From positions 124,001-188,000 of the forward strand of contig NZ_LXEP01000011.1 in assembly GCF_001654835.1 (NCBI RefSeq): a stretch of DNA of 64,000 bases. Reading direction: 5' to 3'. The notes beneath the pieces were generated by a model. It was not told where the DNA came from. It ran no database searches and saw nothing but the letters and a program-made list of their open reading frames with translations. Shown here piece after piece: positions 1 to 9,947 of this stretch. Made by a program: the position numbers and the translations under genes. Source of the stretch: Buttiauxella gaviniae ATCC 51604. GTDB lineage: Bacteria; Pseudomonadota; Gammaproteobacteria; Enterobacterales; Enterobacteriaceae. How positions within the stretch are numbered: the first letter of the stretch is position 1; each line of letters begins with the position of its first letter.

Positions 1-975
1 CTGCCCTTTAATCGCACCGCCAACATCCAGCGCAACCATGACGCGCAATTCATATTGCCCGCTGAATTTGCCGTTGTTATCCAGTAACGGGACTTCTGCC
101 AGAATAGTGGTGCCCGCAGGAATAATAGAACGGTCAGATGCAACAGAGGCACGGCCAATCAACGGCACAGCACTCGCCCCTTTCACTGGCGCGAAGCTTG
201 CTGGTTTAAAGAAGACGAAAGAGGGGTTCTGCTCAAGCAGCTCCTGCACTTGCGCCGGGCTGTGGGTTTCTCCCCAGTGGCGAATCGCCTGCATCGACAT
301 ATCTTCTTTCTTTACTTCACCGCGGTCGATGAGCACCTTGCCGATACTGCGGTAGGCGTGGCCGTTCTTACCCGAGTAACCAAAGAAGGTTAATGGCTGG
401 CCGTCGCCGAAATCGATATAGCCGCTACCCTGCACATCCATAATGAAGTTATCCATTAAGGAGTTGCTGTAAGCAATGATATAGCTGTCGCTCAAAGCAC
501 CACTGTAGATCTCAGCACGAGACGGTAAGCGCCCACGCTTTGGCGGCATACGATAGATAGGATACTGGAACTCGCCCTGGCGGGTGTAACGCGCCTGTAC
601 CACAGGTGTGTAGTAGCCGGTGAATTGCACGTTACCGTAGTTGTCTGCACCCTCCATCTGCCAGGCATCAATACCGTACTGGCTTAGCTTGCTGGTGTCG
701 CCACCGGCACGTAGCCACTGCTGCACGGCACCGTAAACATCGCTCTTGCTATTATAGAGGCGCGGAGACGCAGAACGAATCTGGTTAACTTGTTCAGCAA
801 AGTCGCCACCGTTAATCGGTGCACCCACCGCATCGGGGCGGTTGACGAGTGAAAAAGGCTGAGAAAACTTCCCGTCCTTATATTGCTGGCCTTTATCTGT
901 CGGTTTTGAGGAACAGCCCGCCAGAATGGCAACCATTACCCCAGTTACAATGTACTTCGTCCAACGTCCTATCAT
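1..975 (-). CDS. mltA: Membrane-bound lytic murein transglycosylase A (3' end cut by window edge)
   Basis: Lipoprotein enzyme that cleaves the MurNAc-GlcNAc bond of peptidoglycan with formation of 1,6-anhydro-muramic acid, acting at the inner face of the outer membrane. The frame is open from the ATG at 975 to the window edge, about 325 residues of a family usually near 365. The N-terminus is a lipoprotein signal with lipobox LAGC followed by SSKP, then the MltA barrel sequence and, near the edge, the 3D domain with a conserved VALDVGGAIKG stretch. A short purine-rich ribosome site precedes the ATG. It lies upstream of the tRNA-Met cluster as in E. coli. The C-terminus is missing only because the window starts inside the gene. 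Confidence 0.95.
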   Translation of the reverse strand, partial: MIGRWTKYIVTGVMVAILAGCSSKPTDKGQQYKDGKFSQPFSLVNRPDAVGAPINGGDFAEQVNQIRSASPRLYNSKSDVYGAVQQWLRAGGDTSKLSQYGIDAWQMEGADNYGNVQFTGYYTPVVQARYTRQGEFQYPIYRMPPKRGRLPSRAEIYSGALSDSYIIAYSNSLMDNFIMDVQGSGYIDFGDGQPLTFFGYSGKNGHAYRSIGKVLIDRGEVKKEDMSMQAIRHWGETHSPAQVQELLEQNPSFVFFKPASFAPVKGASAVPLIGRASVASDRSIIPAGTTILAEVPLLDNNGKFSGQYELRVMVALDVGGAIKGQ

Positions 976-1208
976 TACTTCCTCGCCCTGATTATATTTC
1001 GCGCCTGGCCCGGGATACTTCAAGTATGCAGCCACGGGAAGATAGCAAACACCAGGCAAGAATTAAACGTGTTGGACCCCACACAGACCAGATGTGTTCA
1101 CTATCTGTACTTAAAGTAAATTATTATCAGCTACATGTGACAAATCGGGCATTTATTAAAAAAAAGGTTGCATCAAAAGCCGGGCAGAGTATAGTGCGCT
1201 TCCACGGA

Positions 1209-1285
<77 letters not shown>

Positions 1286-1347
1286 ATTAAAAAGTCGCTG
1301 AGTTTAGCGCGGTGGTGAAAACCATTTGCAGTAAGTAGTTATACGGA

Positions 1348-1424
<77 letters not shown>

Positions 1425-1485
1425 ACTAAGTCGCTGAGTTTCGCGCAATGATGAAAGTCATTTGGGTACTAAAGAAGTTTACGGA

Positions 1486-1562
<77 letters not shown>

Positions 1563-1567
1563 ATATT

Positions 1568-1594
1568 AAAAGCACTCTCAGGAGTGCTTTTTTT
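1568..1594 (+). terminator. Intrinsic terminator of the tRNA-Met operon
   Basis: Perfect stem AAAGCACTC / GAGTGCTTT with a short loop followed by a run of seven or more T residues, directly after the third tRNA. Confidence 0.9.
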
Positions 1595-1630
1595 GTATCT
1601 GCAATTCGCTCACACAGTTCTACTATCCTC

Positions 1631-1680
1631 TAAATAATTCGAGCGCAGCCAACTCAGCCGCGGCTCGAAGTATGACGGGG
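1631..1680. repeat. Internally deleted ERIC-like remnant
   Basis: The two ends resemble ERIC termini (AATTCGAG... and ...GAAGTATGACGGG) joined with only about 20 bases between them, whereas a full ERIC is near 127 bp. It lies between the tRNA terminator and the end of amiC. Confidence 0.5.
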
Positions 1681-1681
1681 A

Positions 1682-2938
1682 TTAACCGAGCCGCGCTAAT
1701 CGCGCACTATCCGCAAAATAAGCCTTTATACCTGCCAGAATAGACTCGGCCACTTCCTGCTGGAATGTCGCGGTTCGCAGCTTGCGCTCTTCCTCAACAT
1801 TACTCAAAAAGGCAGTTTCTACCAGAATGGATGGAATATCCGGAGCTTTCAGAACCGCAAACCCCGCCTGATCGACGCTGTTTTTATGCAGTTTGTTCAC
1901 CTTCCCTAACCGGGCCAGCACTTCTTTGCCGAACTTAAGGCTATCGTTGATGGTCAACGACTGCACCATATCAAACATCGTATGGTCGAGGTAACGATCG
2001 CCACTCTTACTGACGCCACCGATTAAGTCGGCGGCGTTTTGCGTTTGGGCGAGGAATTTAGCGGCGGTACTGGTCGCGCCTTTGGTTGAGAGCGCAAAAA
2101 CGGAGGATCCGCGAGCAGCCCCCGTGGTAAACGCATCAGCATGAATAGAAACAAACAGATCGGCACGCTGCTTCTGTGCCTTCGCGACCCTGACTTTTAA
2201 TGGGATAAACACATCCTCATTGCGGGTCATATAGGCTTTCATATTCGCTTCTTTATCAATCAGCGCTTTCAGGCGGCGAGCAATCTGCAGAACGATATCT
2301 TTTTCGCGCGTTTTGTTCGGCCCAATCGCACCTGGATCTTCCCCACCGTGGCCGGGATCTAGCATGATAACAATTGGCCGGTCACGCCCGGCTTTACCCG
2401 GTTGCGGCCCTTGTTCTGGCGACGGCGGCTTGTCTTTATCCAGCTTGCCGTTGTTGTAATCTTCCAGCAATGCCAACAGCGGATCTTGCTCGCTATTCAT
2501 ATTCGCCGGATACAAATCCATCACCAGACGCTCTTTAAATTCAGCTACCGGGGCCAGTCCAAACAGATGTGGTGTGACGTTCTGTTTGAGTTCAAAAACC
2601 ATGCGCACGGTTTGCGGGTCAAACTGCCCGACACGCGCAGATTTTATGAAGGGATCGTCCGCACGAATCTGGCCACCAATGCCTTTCAATACTGAATTTA
2701 AATTCACACCTTCGATGTCGACAACGACGCGATCCGGGTTGCTCAATGCGAACTGCTTATATTTAAGCTCTTTGTTCGATTCCAGCGTGACACGAGTGTA
2801 AGACGAAGCGGGCCAGACACGCACCGCAACGACCAGGCTTGAAGCTGCAAGACCGACCTGGCTGACACTCAAAAGCCACATAGCACCTGCTCCCTGGAGC
2901 AACCGGCGCCGAGTTATTAATGGTCTGGAATCTGACAT
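1682..2938 (-). CDS. amiC: N-acetylmuramoyl-L-alanine amidase AmiC
   Basis: Periplasmic zinc amidase that splits septal peptidoglycan between MurNAc and L-Ala during cell separation. The protein is 418 residues. It starts with a Tat signal (RRRLLQG twin arginine, then a hydrophobic stretch to about residue 31), followed by an AMIN targeting domain (about 35-160), a proline-rich linker, and an Amidase_3 domain (about 190-410) with zinc and catalytic motifs [17 protein letters not shown] and VETAFLSN. I chose the ATG at 2938 because AGGAGA lies just upstream and the Tat signal begins there; the frame is open 30 codons further upstream. It is transcribed divergently from argA. Confidence 0.97.
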   Translation of the reverse strand: MSDSRPLITRRRLLQGAGAMWLLSVSQVGLAASSLVVAVRVWPASSYTRVTLESNKELKYKQFALSNPDRVVVDIEGVNLNSVLKGIGGQIRADDPFIKSARVGQFDPQTVRMVFELKQNVTPHLFGLAPVAEFKERLVMDLYPANMNSEQDPLLALLEDYNNGKLDKDKPPSPEQGPQPGKAGRDRPIVIMLDPGHGGEDPGAIGPNKTREKDIVLQIARRLKALIDKEANMKAYMTRNEDVFIPLKVRVAKAQKQRADLFVSIHADAFTTGAARGSSVFALSTKGATSTAAKFLAQTQNAADLIGGVSKSGDRYLDHTMFDMVQSLTINDSLKFGKEVLARLGKVNKLHKNSVDQAGFAVLKAPDIPSILVETAFLSNVEEERKLRTATFQQEVAESILAGIKAYFADSARLARLG

Positions 2939-3125
2939 AGCTCTCCTGAGCGGTGTATTTCCGGGAATCGAATAATCAATTTTATTTTTTGAGCCGAAAA
3001 CTTTAACGAAACAGGCCCGGGCTGTCACTCATTAAAGGGTAAACATTCGCAATCAAGCACCTGGCAGGCTGAATTCAGAAATATTCACTTTGTGGAAATT
3101 GCCGCTTGCACAGAAGGCAATAAAA

Positions 3126-3160
3126 GAATAAAAATACAGAAATTACGAATAATCATGCAA
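3126..3160 (+). promoter_or_regulatory. Pair of ARG boxes upstream of argA
   Basis: Two imperfect ArgR operator sequences, GAATAAAAATACA (from 3126) and GAATAATCATGCA (from 3147), are spaced 21 bp apart, the usual arrangement of tandem ARG boxes. They lie 13-47 bp before the argA start, consistent with arginine repression by ArgR. Confidence 0.65.
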
Positions 3161-3172
3161 TGAGGTCTGGCC

Positions 3173-4504
3173 GTGGTGAAGGAACGTAGAACCGAACTGG
3201 TACAGGGATTCCGCCATTCTGTTCCCTATATAAATGCCCATCGGGGAAAAACGTTTGTCATTATGCTTGGCGGCGAAGCCATTGAACACGAGAACTTTTC
3301 CAGTATCGTCAACGATATTGGGCTGTTACACAGCCTTGGGATTCGTCTGGTAGTGGTGTACGGCGCACGCCCACAGATTGATGCCAATCTGGCTTCGCAT
3401 AATCATGAGCCTATCTATCATAAACATACGCGTGTTACAGATGCAAAAACGCTGGAGCTTGTTAAGCAAGCAGCCGGTTTATTGCAGCTGGATATTACCG
3501 CGCGTTTGTCCATGAGCCTTGGCAACACGCCTTTGCAGGGCGCACATATCAACGTGGTCAGCGGTAACTTTATTATTGCGCAGCCATTGGGCGTGGATGA
3601 TGGCGTGGATTACTGCCACAGCGGACGCGTGCGTCGTATCGACGAAGAAGCTATTCACCGCCAGCTTGATAACGGTGCAATCGTGCTGATGGGCCCGGTT
3701 GCTGTATCGGTCACGGGTGAAAGTTTCAACCTCACTTCAGAAGAGATTGCCACGCAGTTAGCCGTCAAGCTGAAAGCCGAAAAAATGATTGGCTTCTGTT
3801 CTTCTCAGGGTGTTATCGACGACAACGGCAATATTGTCTCCGAACTGTTCCCTAACGATGCGCAAAAACGTATTGAAGAACTAGAAGAAGCCGGTGATTA
3901 CCACTCCGGCACCGTGCGTTTCTTACGGGGTGCTTTGAAAGCCTGTCGTAGCGGTGTGCGTCGCAGCCATTTAATTAGTTACCAGGAAGATGGCGCACTG
4001 TTGCAGGAGCTTTTCTCCCGCGACGGGATCGGTACACAAATTGTTATGGAGAGTGCGGAGCAAATTCGTCGCGCTACCATTAACGATATCGGCGGTATTC
4101 TGGAGTTGATTCGCCCTCTTGAACAACAAGGGATTCTGGTACGCCGCTCGCGTGAGCAACTGGAAATGGAGATCGACAAGTTCACCATTATTCAGCGCGA
4201 CAATCTGACTATCGCCTGTGCAGCACTCTATCCATTCCTTGAAGAAGGGATTGGCGAAATGGCCTGCGTAGCAGTTCACCCTGACTATCGCAGTTCATCG
4301 CGCGGTGAAGTGCTGCTGCAACGTATTGCCACGCAAGCCCGCCAAATGGGACTGAGCAAGCTGTTCGTGCTGACCACCCGTAGTATTCACTGGTTCCAGG
4401 AACGCGGATTTATGCCGGTCGATGTTGAGCTGCTGCCAGAAAGTAAAAAAGAGATGTACAACTATCAACGCCGTTCGAAAGTGCTGATGGCGGATTTAGC
4501 GTAA
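3173..4504 (+). CDS. argA: N-acetylglutamate synthase ArgA
   Basis: First enzyme of arginine biosynthesis, acetylating glutamate with acetyl-CoA in the cytoplasm. It has 443 residues, the normal enterobacterial length. An amino-acid-kinase-like regulatory domain (about 20-270, with FVIMLGGEA and VVVYGARPQ) is followed by a GNAT acetyltransferase domain (about 295-430, with [14 protein letters not shown] as the acetyl-CoA loop). The start is GTG at 3173, immediately followed by a second GTG read as valine, as in E. coli. Upstream ARG boxes point to control by ArgR, and the kinase-like domain is known to mediate arginine feedback inhibition. It converges on recD. Confidence 0.98.
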   Translation: MVKERRTELVQGFRHSVPYINAHRGKTFVIMLGGEAIEHENFSSIVNDIGLLHSLGIRLVVVYGARPQIDANLASHNHEPIYHKHTRVTDAKTLELVKQAAGLLQLDITARLSMSLGNTPLQGAHINVVSGNFIIAQPLGVDDGVDYCHSGRVRRIDEEAIHRQLDNGAIVLMGPVAVSVTGESFNLTSEEIATQLAVKLKAEKMIGFCSSQGVIDDNGNIVSELFPNDAQKRIEELEEAGDYHSGTVRFLRGALKACRSGVRRSHLISYQEDGALLQELFSRDGIGTQIVMESAEQIRRATINDIGGILELIRPLEQQGILVRRSREQLEMEIDKFTIIQRDNLTIACAALYPFLEEGIGEMACVAVHPDYRSSSRGEVLLQRIATQARQMGLSKLFVLTTRSIHWFQERGFMPVDVELLPESKKEMYNYQRRSKVLMADLA

Positions 4505-4510
4505 CCAATA

Positions 4511-4534
4511 AGCTAGCCCTATTCAGGGCTAGCT
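4511..4534. terminator. Bidirectional terminator between argA and recD
   Basis: Perfect palindromic stem AGCTAGCCCT / AGGGCTAGCT with a 4-base loop in the 24-bp gap between the convergent genes argA and recD. T-rich flanks are weak, so it may work mainly as a hairpin end. Confidence 0.7.
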
Positions 4535-6364
4535 AAAACTCTCCGTCAATCCGCTGCGTCTTTCTGTCTTCGTCACAATTGCCTTTTCCAGAATACGATC
4601 ATCGGCATACAAAGATAGCCTGCTTCGAGTACGAGTGATCGCGGTATAGACCAGTTCACGCGTAACCACAGCGGTATACTGATTTGGCAGAATAAGGGCG
4701 GCGTGATCAAATTCCGAACCTTGGGATTTGTGCACCGTCATAGCATAGGCGGTGTCATGCCCTGGTAAACGGCTCGGCTGCACTGATTTTATTGTGCCAT
4801 CCGGCAGCGGGAACCAAACGCGTAGCCCCTCGCCTCTGTCTAACGCGATACCGATATCACCGTTGAATAGACCTAACGAGCTGTCGTTACGCGAAATCAT
4901 AATTGGCCTGCCGTTGTACCATCTTGAAGCGGCCTGATTTGGCCGCTCAATGAGCCTTTTTTGAATCAGCGCGAGTTCGATTCTATTGTTCAGGCCACTG
5001 ACGCCAAACGGGCCATCACGTAATGCACACAACAACTGATAACGCCCGAAAGCTTCAATAATAGCTGCAGGTTCTGCGTGATTGCGTATTAACTCCAGAT
5101 ACGGCCGATACCCATCCACTGCATCAGCAATCATCAACGCGTAGTCTTTAGTTTCGCGCAATGGCTGCTTTGTGATATCGCCAAAACCTTTAGCAAACAC
5201 CGCTTTAGCCTGTTTCACATCGCTTGCATTAACAGCATAGGCCAACTGCCCAATCCCTGATTTGCTATCAAAACGGTAGCTTTTTTGCAGCAAGCAAAGC
5301 CCGTCACGCAGCACACTGGCTTCTGTTCCTTCACCTGTTACCAGTGAGTAACCCGTCAGTCGACTTAATTCGGCCGCACGAACAGGAGAATATCCGTGTG
5401 TTACATAATGGCAAATATCCCCGAGCACCGCCCCCGCTTCCACCGATGCCAGTTGATCGCGGTCGCCTAAGAAAATGATCCGCGCGTGTGCTGGCAACGC
5501 ATGAATCAGCTTTGCCATCATTGGCAAATCCACCATTGAGGCTTCATCTACCACCAGCACATCAAGATGCAATGGGTTCCCTGCGTGATATCGCAGACGT
5601 TGGCTGTTAGGTTGTGCGCCCAATAAGCGGTGCAAGGTACAAGCATCGCTAGGCAACGAGGCTTTTTGCGCATCATCCAACGGCAAACGCCGTAGAGCGG
5701 AACCTAAGGATTCGGTTAAACGTGCAGCGGCTTTACCTGTTGGAGCCGCCAGTTGGATACGCAAAGGTTTTGCGTCCGATAGCTGAACCAGTGCTGCGAG
5801 CAATTTGGCCACCGTAGTGGTTTTCCCGGTTCCTGGCCCGCCAGAAATCACTGAAATGCGTCGTGTCAGTGCCACGGCCGCAGCAACCTTTTGCCAGTCG
5901 ATATCGGCTGTTGGCTCAAAGAGTTGATTTAATACACGGATAATCTGCGTTTCATCAAGTGGGATTACGCAGTTCTCTTCACCAAAAAACCGCGCGACAG
6001 ACTGTTCGTTTTGCCACATCCGGTTGAGGTACAAGCGCTCGCCAATTAATTTCAGCGGTGTTGCCCCTTCATACTCACTTACCGCATCAGATGCCAATAG
6101 CAGTTCGTACCAGTTGGCTTTGGTACCAATCACAGCGAAAAGTTGCTCCGCAAAATCAGGTTGCCGCCCGGCAAAACAGAACTCCGGCTTTAAACGCGAA
6201 AGTGGGATACACACATGCCCTTCACCCGCATCGTGGCTGACAAGTGCCGCTGCCAGCATGACTGCGGGCTGCTCGTCACTGGAAATCATCATGGCGAATT
6301 GTGCATCCAATGCGCGCAACAATTTTTGCTCGACTGCCTGCTGTAGCAACTCAGACATTTTCAT
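4529..6364 (-). CDS. recD: Exodeoxyribonuclease V alpha subunit RecD
   Basis: 5'-3' helicase subunit of RecBCD, which processes double-strand breaks until it meets a Chi site. The protein has 611 residues (E. coli 608). Walker A is [11 protein letters not shown] near residue 172, Walker B is VLVVDEASM near 270, and C-terminal superfamily I motifs include [14 protein letters not shown]. The ATG overlaps the recB stop by 4 bases (ATGA-type coupling), so translation is tied to recB. Confidence 0.97.
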   Translation of the reverse strand: MKMSELLQQAVEQKLLRALDAQFAMMISSDEQPAVMLAAALVSHDAGEGHVCIPLSRLKPEFCFAGRQPDFAEQLFAVIGTKANWYELLLASDAVSEYEGATPLKLIGERLYLNRMWQNEQSVARFFGEENCVIPLDETQIIRVLNQLFEPTADIDWQKVAAAVALTRRISVISGGPGTGKTTTVAKLLAALVQLSDAKPLRIQLAAPTGKAAARLTESLGSALRRLPLDDAQKASLPSDACTLHRLLGAQPNSQRLRYHAGNPLHLDVLVVDEASMVDLPMMAKLIHALPAHARIIFLGDRDQLASVEAGAVLGDICHYVTHGYSPVRAAELSRLTGYSLVTGEGTEASVLRDGLCLLQKSYRFDSKSGIGQLAYAVNASDVKQAKAVFAKGFGDITKQPLRETKDYALMIADAVDGYRPYLELIRNHAEPAAIIEAFGRYQLLCALRDGPFGVSGLNNRIELALIQKRLIERPNQAASRWYNGRPIMISRNDSSLGLFNGDIGIALDRGEGLRVWFPLPDGTIKSVQPSRLPGHDTAYAMTVHKSQGSEFDHAALILPNQYTAVVTRELVYTAITRTRSRLSLYADDRILEKAIVTKTERRSGLTESFS

Positions 6365-9300
6365 AGCGTAACCTCGTCCGTTTGCGCAGCAAAAAGTGCA
6401 TCCATTTTCGTAATCAATTGAACATCTGGCTGCGTCGAGAAAATCCCCTGTGAAGAACCGTTGCTTTCGACTCCGCGCAAGAAAAGATAGATAACGCCGC
6501 CAAAATGTCTTTGGTAATCGTAGTCAGGCATACGGTGACGCAAATAGCGGTGCAGAGCCAACGTATATAACTGATATTGCAGGTCGTAACGATGGGATTG
6601 CATCGCACCCACCATCGCTTCCTGGGTATAAGCACTGCTGTCTTCACCCAGCCAGTTGGATTTATAATCCAGCAGGTAGTAACGCCCTTGCCAGCGGAAA
6701 ACCAGGTCAATAAACCCTTTCAACATGCCACGCACTTGTTTGAAATTCAGCGGAGGGCAGCCCGCAGAGAGCGGATCGTATTCCCGCACCAGCTTATCCA
6801 GATGCGCAGCCTGCAAATCACTTTCAATTGGCAGATAAAATTCCAGCTCGACCTGTTTTTCCTGTGGCGTTAACTGGTTAAGCGACACGCCCGAATCATT
6901 GAGCGGAACCTGCAAAATGGCCTTTAACCACTGCGTTAACACGGGTAGCCACTCTTCAGCAAAACCTTGCTCTGTGAGTTGCTTTGCAACCCATATATCG
7001 TCAATCGGCTGAGTAAAATCAATGCCTTCGAATAAGCTATGCAAAAATGTGCCCGGCCCCGCACCGCGTGGGAAGCTATGCGGAGTTAGTGATGGCTCAC
7101 TTTGTACTGGTATAACACCTGCGGCATCCACATCTAAGCGAGGCAATAAATCCAGCGCCTGGCTGCTACCATGCTGCTGCAATCCGGAATAACTGGTCAC
7201 GCGCCAATTATCAGCAACCTGCCTTTTCATCACTCTGGCACTCAGTTCCGGGATTGCGGTACTGACAGGCTGCCACGGGCTATAGTCTTCCGAGTGAGGT
7301 TCTTCGACGCTAATCGACTCACTGACCAGTTCCTGCAAACATGCCTGTAAACCGGCAGCATCTTTCGCTTCACCTTTTTGCAGCAGATACCCCAACGCGC
7401 CCAGATGCAGATCGCTGGCCCCTTTTTTGGCTCGGTTCCCTTTAAATAACGGAGCGACACCCAGGCTGCAATGCCAGATTGAACGAGTCAGAGCCACGTA
7501 CAGCAAACGTAAATCCTCTGCCAGGCGCTCTTCTTCCGCAAGGCTCAGGCTTTCTTCATCGTCGCTTAAATCCAGCAACGGCGAGAATGTTGAACGGTCA
7601 TGGTACAGACCACTGTTTTGCGCCCGATAGTTGGCGATGAATGGCAACCAGACCAATGGGTACTCAAGCCCTTTTGATTTATGGATAGTGACAACCTGAA
7701 CCAAATGCTTGTCGCTTTCGAGACGTAATTGTTGGCTGTAGGCGTTGCTATCAGGTTCAGCGACCTGCTGTGCCAACCATCGAACCAGAGCATGTTCACT
7801 GTCAGTTTGCGCGGCTTCTTCTTGTAGCAATTCGCTGATGTGTAAAATGTCGGTAAGACGCCTTTCACCTCCCGGCGTTGCCAACAAGTTTTCGGCAACC
7901 TGGCGATGAGCAATCAGCGCCCGCAGCATCGGCATTACGCCCCGGCGCAGCCAGGTTTGGCGATATTCAGAAAACTCTTCAACCAATTGATCCCAGGCAT
8001 TTTCATCGTTATTCAGCGCCTCAATCATTTGCGCATCAAGGCCAAGCATACTGGTCGCAACCGCACTTCTCAGTGCTGTTTCAATTTCAGGGGCAAGTAC
8101 AGCCTGCAGGATCCACAAAATCTCTCGCGCTTCAGGCGTTGCAAAAACCGAGTCACGATTTGAAAGGTAAACAGAGGGAATATTGAGCGCGCTCAAAGCC
8201 TCCCGAACAATTGAAGCTTCACCGCGACTACGAACCAAAATAGTGATGTCTGATGACTGTACCGGGCGAGATACCTCACCTTTCCACAATAGAGCCTCAC
8301 CGCGCTGCCCGGCAGTCAGCCAGTCTCGAATCTGCTGCGCACACTGCATGGCCATGATTTGTTGGTAATCACTCACACCGCAACCGTCACCCGACTGTGC
8401 CCAGAGCGACATAGCCGCCTGGTTCTTCCCTTTCATGGTAAAACGCAGGCCGCTGTTTTTCTCAGCCGCTTTGACCGCTAAGAATGGGATTTGCTGGAAT
8501 AAGAAAGGGTTACTCAGTTGCTGAAACAGAGTATTCACGCTGTTTATCATTGCAGGGGATGAACGCCAGTTGGTGTCCAGCGTGTAGTGGGCACCTACCT
8601 CATGACGAGCTTTCATGTAGGTAAAAATATCCGCCCCGCGGAACGCATAAATCGCCTGTTTCGGGTCACCGATAAGCAATAGCGCAGTGCCTGGCTGGTT
8701 GATGTACAGCCGCCTGAAGATGCGATATTGCTGAGGATCGGTATCCTGAAATTCATCAATCATTGCCGCCGGGAAACGCCCACGAATGGCGGCTGCCAGG
8801 GCGTCGCCACCTGGCTTGTGCAGAGCTTCATCCAGCCGGGTCAACATATCGTCGAAACCCAGCTCACCGCGACGGCGTTTTTCTTGCTGCACGGTATAGC
8901 GGATTTCAGCCATAGCACGCGCGATAACTAAATCACGCAGTGTTAGCGGCTCACCCAATAAATCGTTAATCGCTCTGAAAACAGGATGCTGCGGCGGTTG
9001 GCCTTCTTTGGTTTTCTCGTCGAGCATCGACTGAGAGAAACGCTCCAGTTGGTCAGGCAATTTATAAGTTGTGGTTTCTGTCTGAGCCCAGGTGCCGACA
9101 ATATTCAGCCAATTAGGTAGGTTTTTGCTGCTGTAACTACGGCGGTCTATCTTCGCCACACTTAGGAGTTGCGCAATTTCATCCGCGCAAGCACACCATT
9201 GCGCTTTCACATCTCCAATGGCGTTAATTATTTTCTGATGCCGTGCAAGTAGCGTTTCATCATCAGCTGGCGGCTGTTTAAGTACCGGTTGTTCACCTTG

Positions 9301-9903
9301 CAACCAACTGTTTATGTCTCTGAGAAGTTCTTCCGGGCCAGCCCACTCCTCTGCCATAACCTGCGCGACCGGTTTAGGAAGTGGGTAACAATGGCGACGC
9401 CAAAAATCAGCACAGGCATTACGACGCAACCGTGATTCATCTTCAATGAGTTGTTGCTCAAACAGCATGCCTGATTCGAAGGCATTAAGGCTGAGCATTC
9501 GCTGGCAAAAACCATGGATAGTGAAAATGGCCGCTTCGTCCATTTGCTGTTCTGCAAGGCGCAAAACTTGGGCAGCCTGGTGAAGGTCAGGGATTTCTGT
9601 GAGCAGTTTTTGGAACAAGGGATTGTCAGTGCGCTTACGTACACAGGCGATACGCAGTTCATGAATATTGGCGCGAACACGGCCGCGGAGCTCTTCAGTC
9701 GCCGCCTGAGTAAAGGTTACGACCAATAATTCTTCAACTGAGAGTGGCCGGGGGTGGGCATTTTGCCCACCCAGGCCAAGCAGCAAACGCAGATAGAGTG
9801 CCGCAATGGTAAATGTCTTTCCGGTACCGGCAGAGGCTTCAATCAGCCGCTCTCCCGTCAGAGGTAAACTTAGGGGGTCAAGCGGCTGAGTGATTCCGGT
9901 CAT
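6361..9903 (-). CDS. recB: Exodeoxyribonuclease V beta subunit RecB
   Basis: 3'-5' helicase and the only nuclease of RecBCD, which also loads RecA. It is 1180 residues, exactly the E. coli length. The N-terminal UvrD-like helicase has Walker [11 protein letters not shown] (about 24-33) and [12 protein letters not shown]. The C-terminal nuclease domain carries [10 protein letters not shown], which holds the metal-binding Asp and Lys. It follows ptrA with a 44-bp gap and is coupled to recD. Confidence 0.98.
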   Translation of the reverse strand: MTGITQPLDPLSLPLTGERLIEASAGTGKTFTIAALYLRLLLGLGGQNAHPRPLSVEELLVVTFTQAATEELRGRVRANIHELRIACVRKRTDNPLFQKLLTEIPDLHQAAQVLRLAEQQMDEAAIFTIHGFCQRMLSLNAFESGMLFEQQLIEDESRLRRNACADFWRRHCYPLPKPVAQVMAEEWAGPEELLRDINSWLQGEQPVLKQPPADDETLLARHQKIINAIGDVKAQWCACADEIAQLLSVAKIDRRSYSSKNLPNWLNIVGTWAQTETTTYKLPDQLERFSQSMLDEKTKEGQPPQHPVFRAINDLLGEPLTLRDLVIARAMAEIRYTVQQEKRRRGELGFDDMLTRLDEALHKPGGDALAAAIRGRFPAAMIDEFQDTDPQQYRIFRRLYINQPGTALLLIGDPKQAIYAFRGADIFTYMKARHEVGAHYTLDTNWRSSPAMINSVNTLFQQLSNPFLFQQIPFLAVKAAEKNSGLRFTMKGKNQAAMSLWAQSGDGCGVSDYQQIMAMQCAQQIRDWLTAGQRGEALLWKGEVSRPVQSSDITILVRSRGEASIVREALSALNIPSVYLSNRDSVFATPEAREILWILQAVLAPEIETALRSAVATSMLGLDAQMIEALNNDENAWDQLVEEFSEYRQTWLRRGVMPMLRALIAHRQVAENLLATPGGERRLTDILHISELLQEEAAQTDSEHALVRWLAQQVAEPDSNAYSQQLRLESDKHLVQVVTIHKSKGLEYPLVWLPFIANYRAQNSGLYHDRSTFSPLLDLSDDEESLSLAEEERLAEDLRLLYVALTRSIWHCSLGVAPLFKGNRAKKGASDLHLGALGYLLQKGEAKDAAGLQACLQELVSESISVEEPHSEDYSPWQPVSTAIPELSARVMKRQVADNWRVTSYSGLQQHGSSQALDLLPRLDVDAAGVIPVQSEPSLTPHSFPRGAGPGTFLHSLFEGIDFTQPIDDIWVAKQLTEQGFAEEWLPVLTQWLKAILQVPLNDSGVSLNQLTPQEKQVELEFYLPIESDLQAAHLDKLVREYDPLSAGCPPLNFKQVRGMLKGFIDLVFRWQGRYYLLDYKSNWLGEDSSAYTQEAMVGAMQSHRYDLQYQLYTLALHRYLRHRMPDYDYQRHFGGVIYLFLRGVESNGSSQGIFSTQPDVQLITKMDALFAAQTDEVTL

Positions 9904-9947
9904 TATTATACCTATTGTCTTTCAAGTTGCAGGTGCCGTGGCCGCCA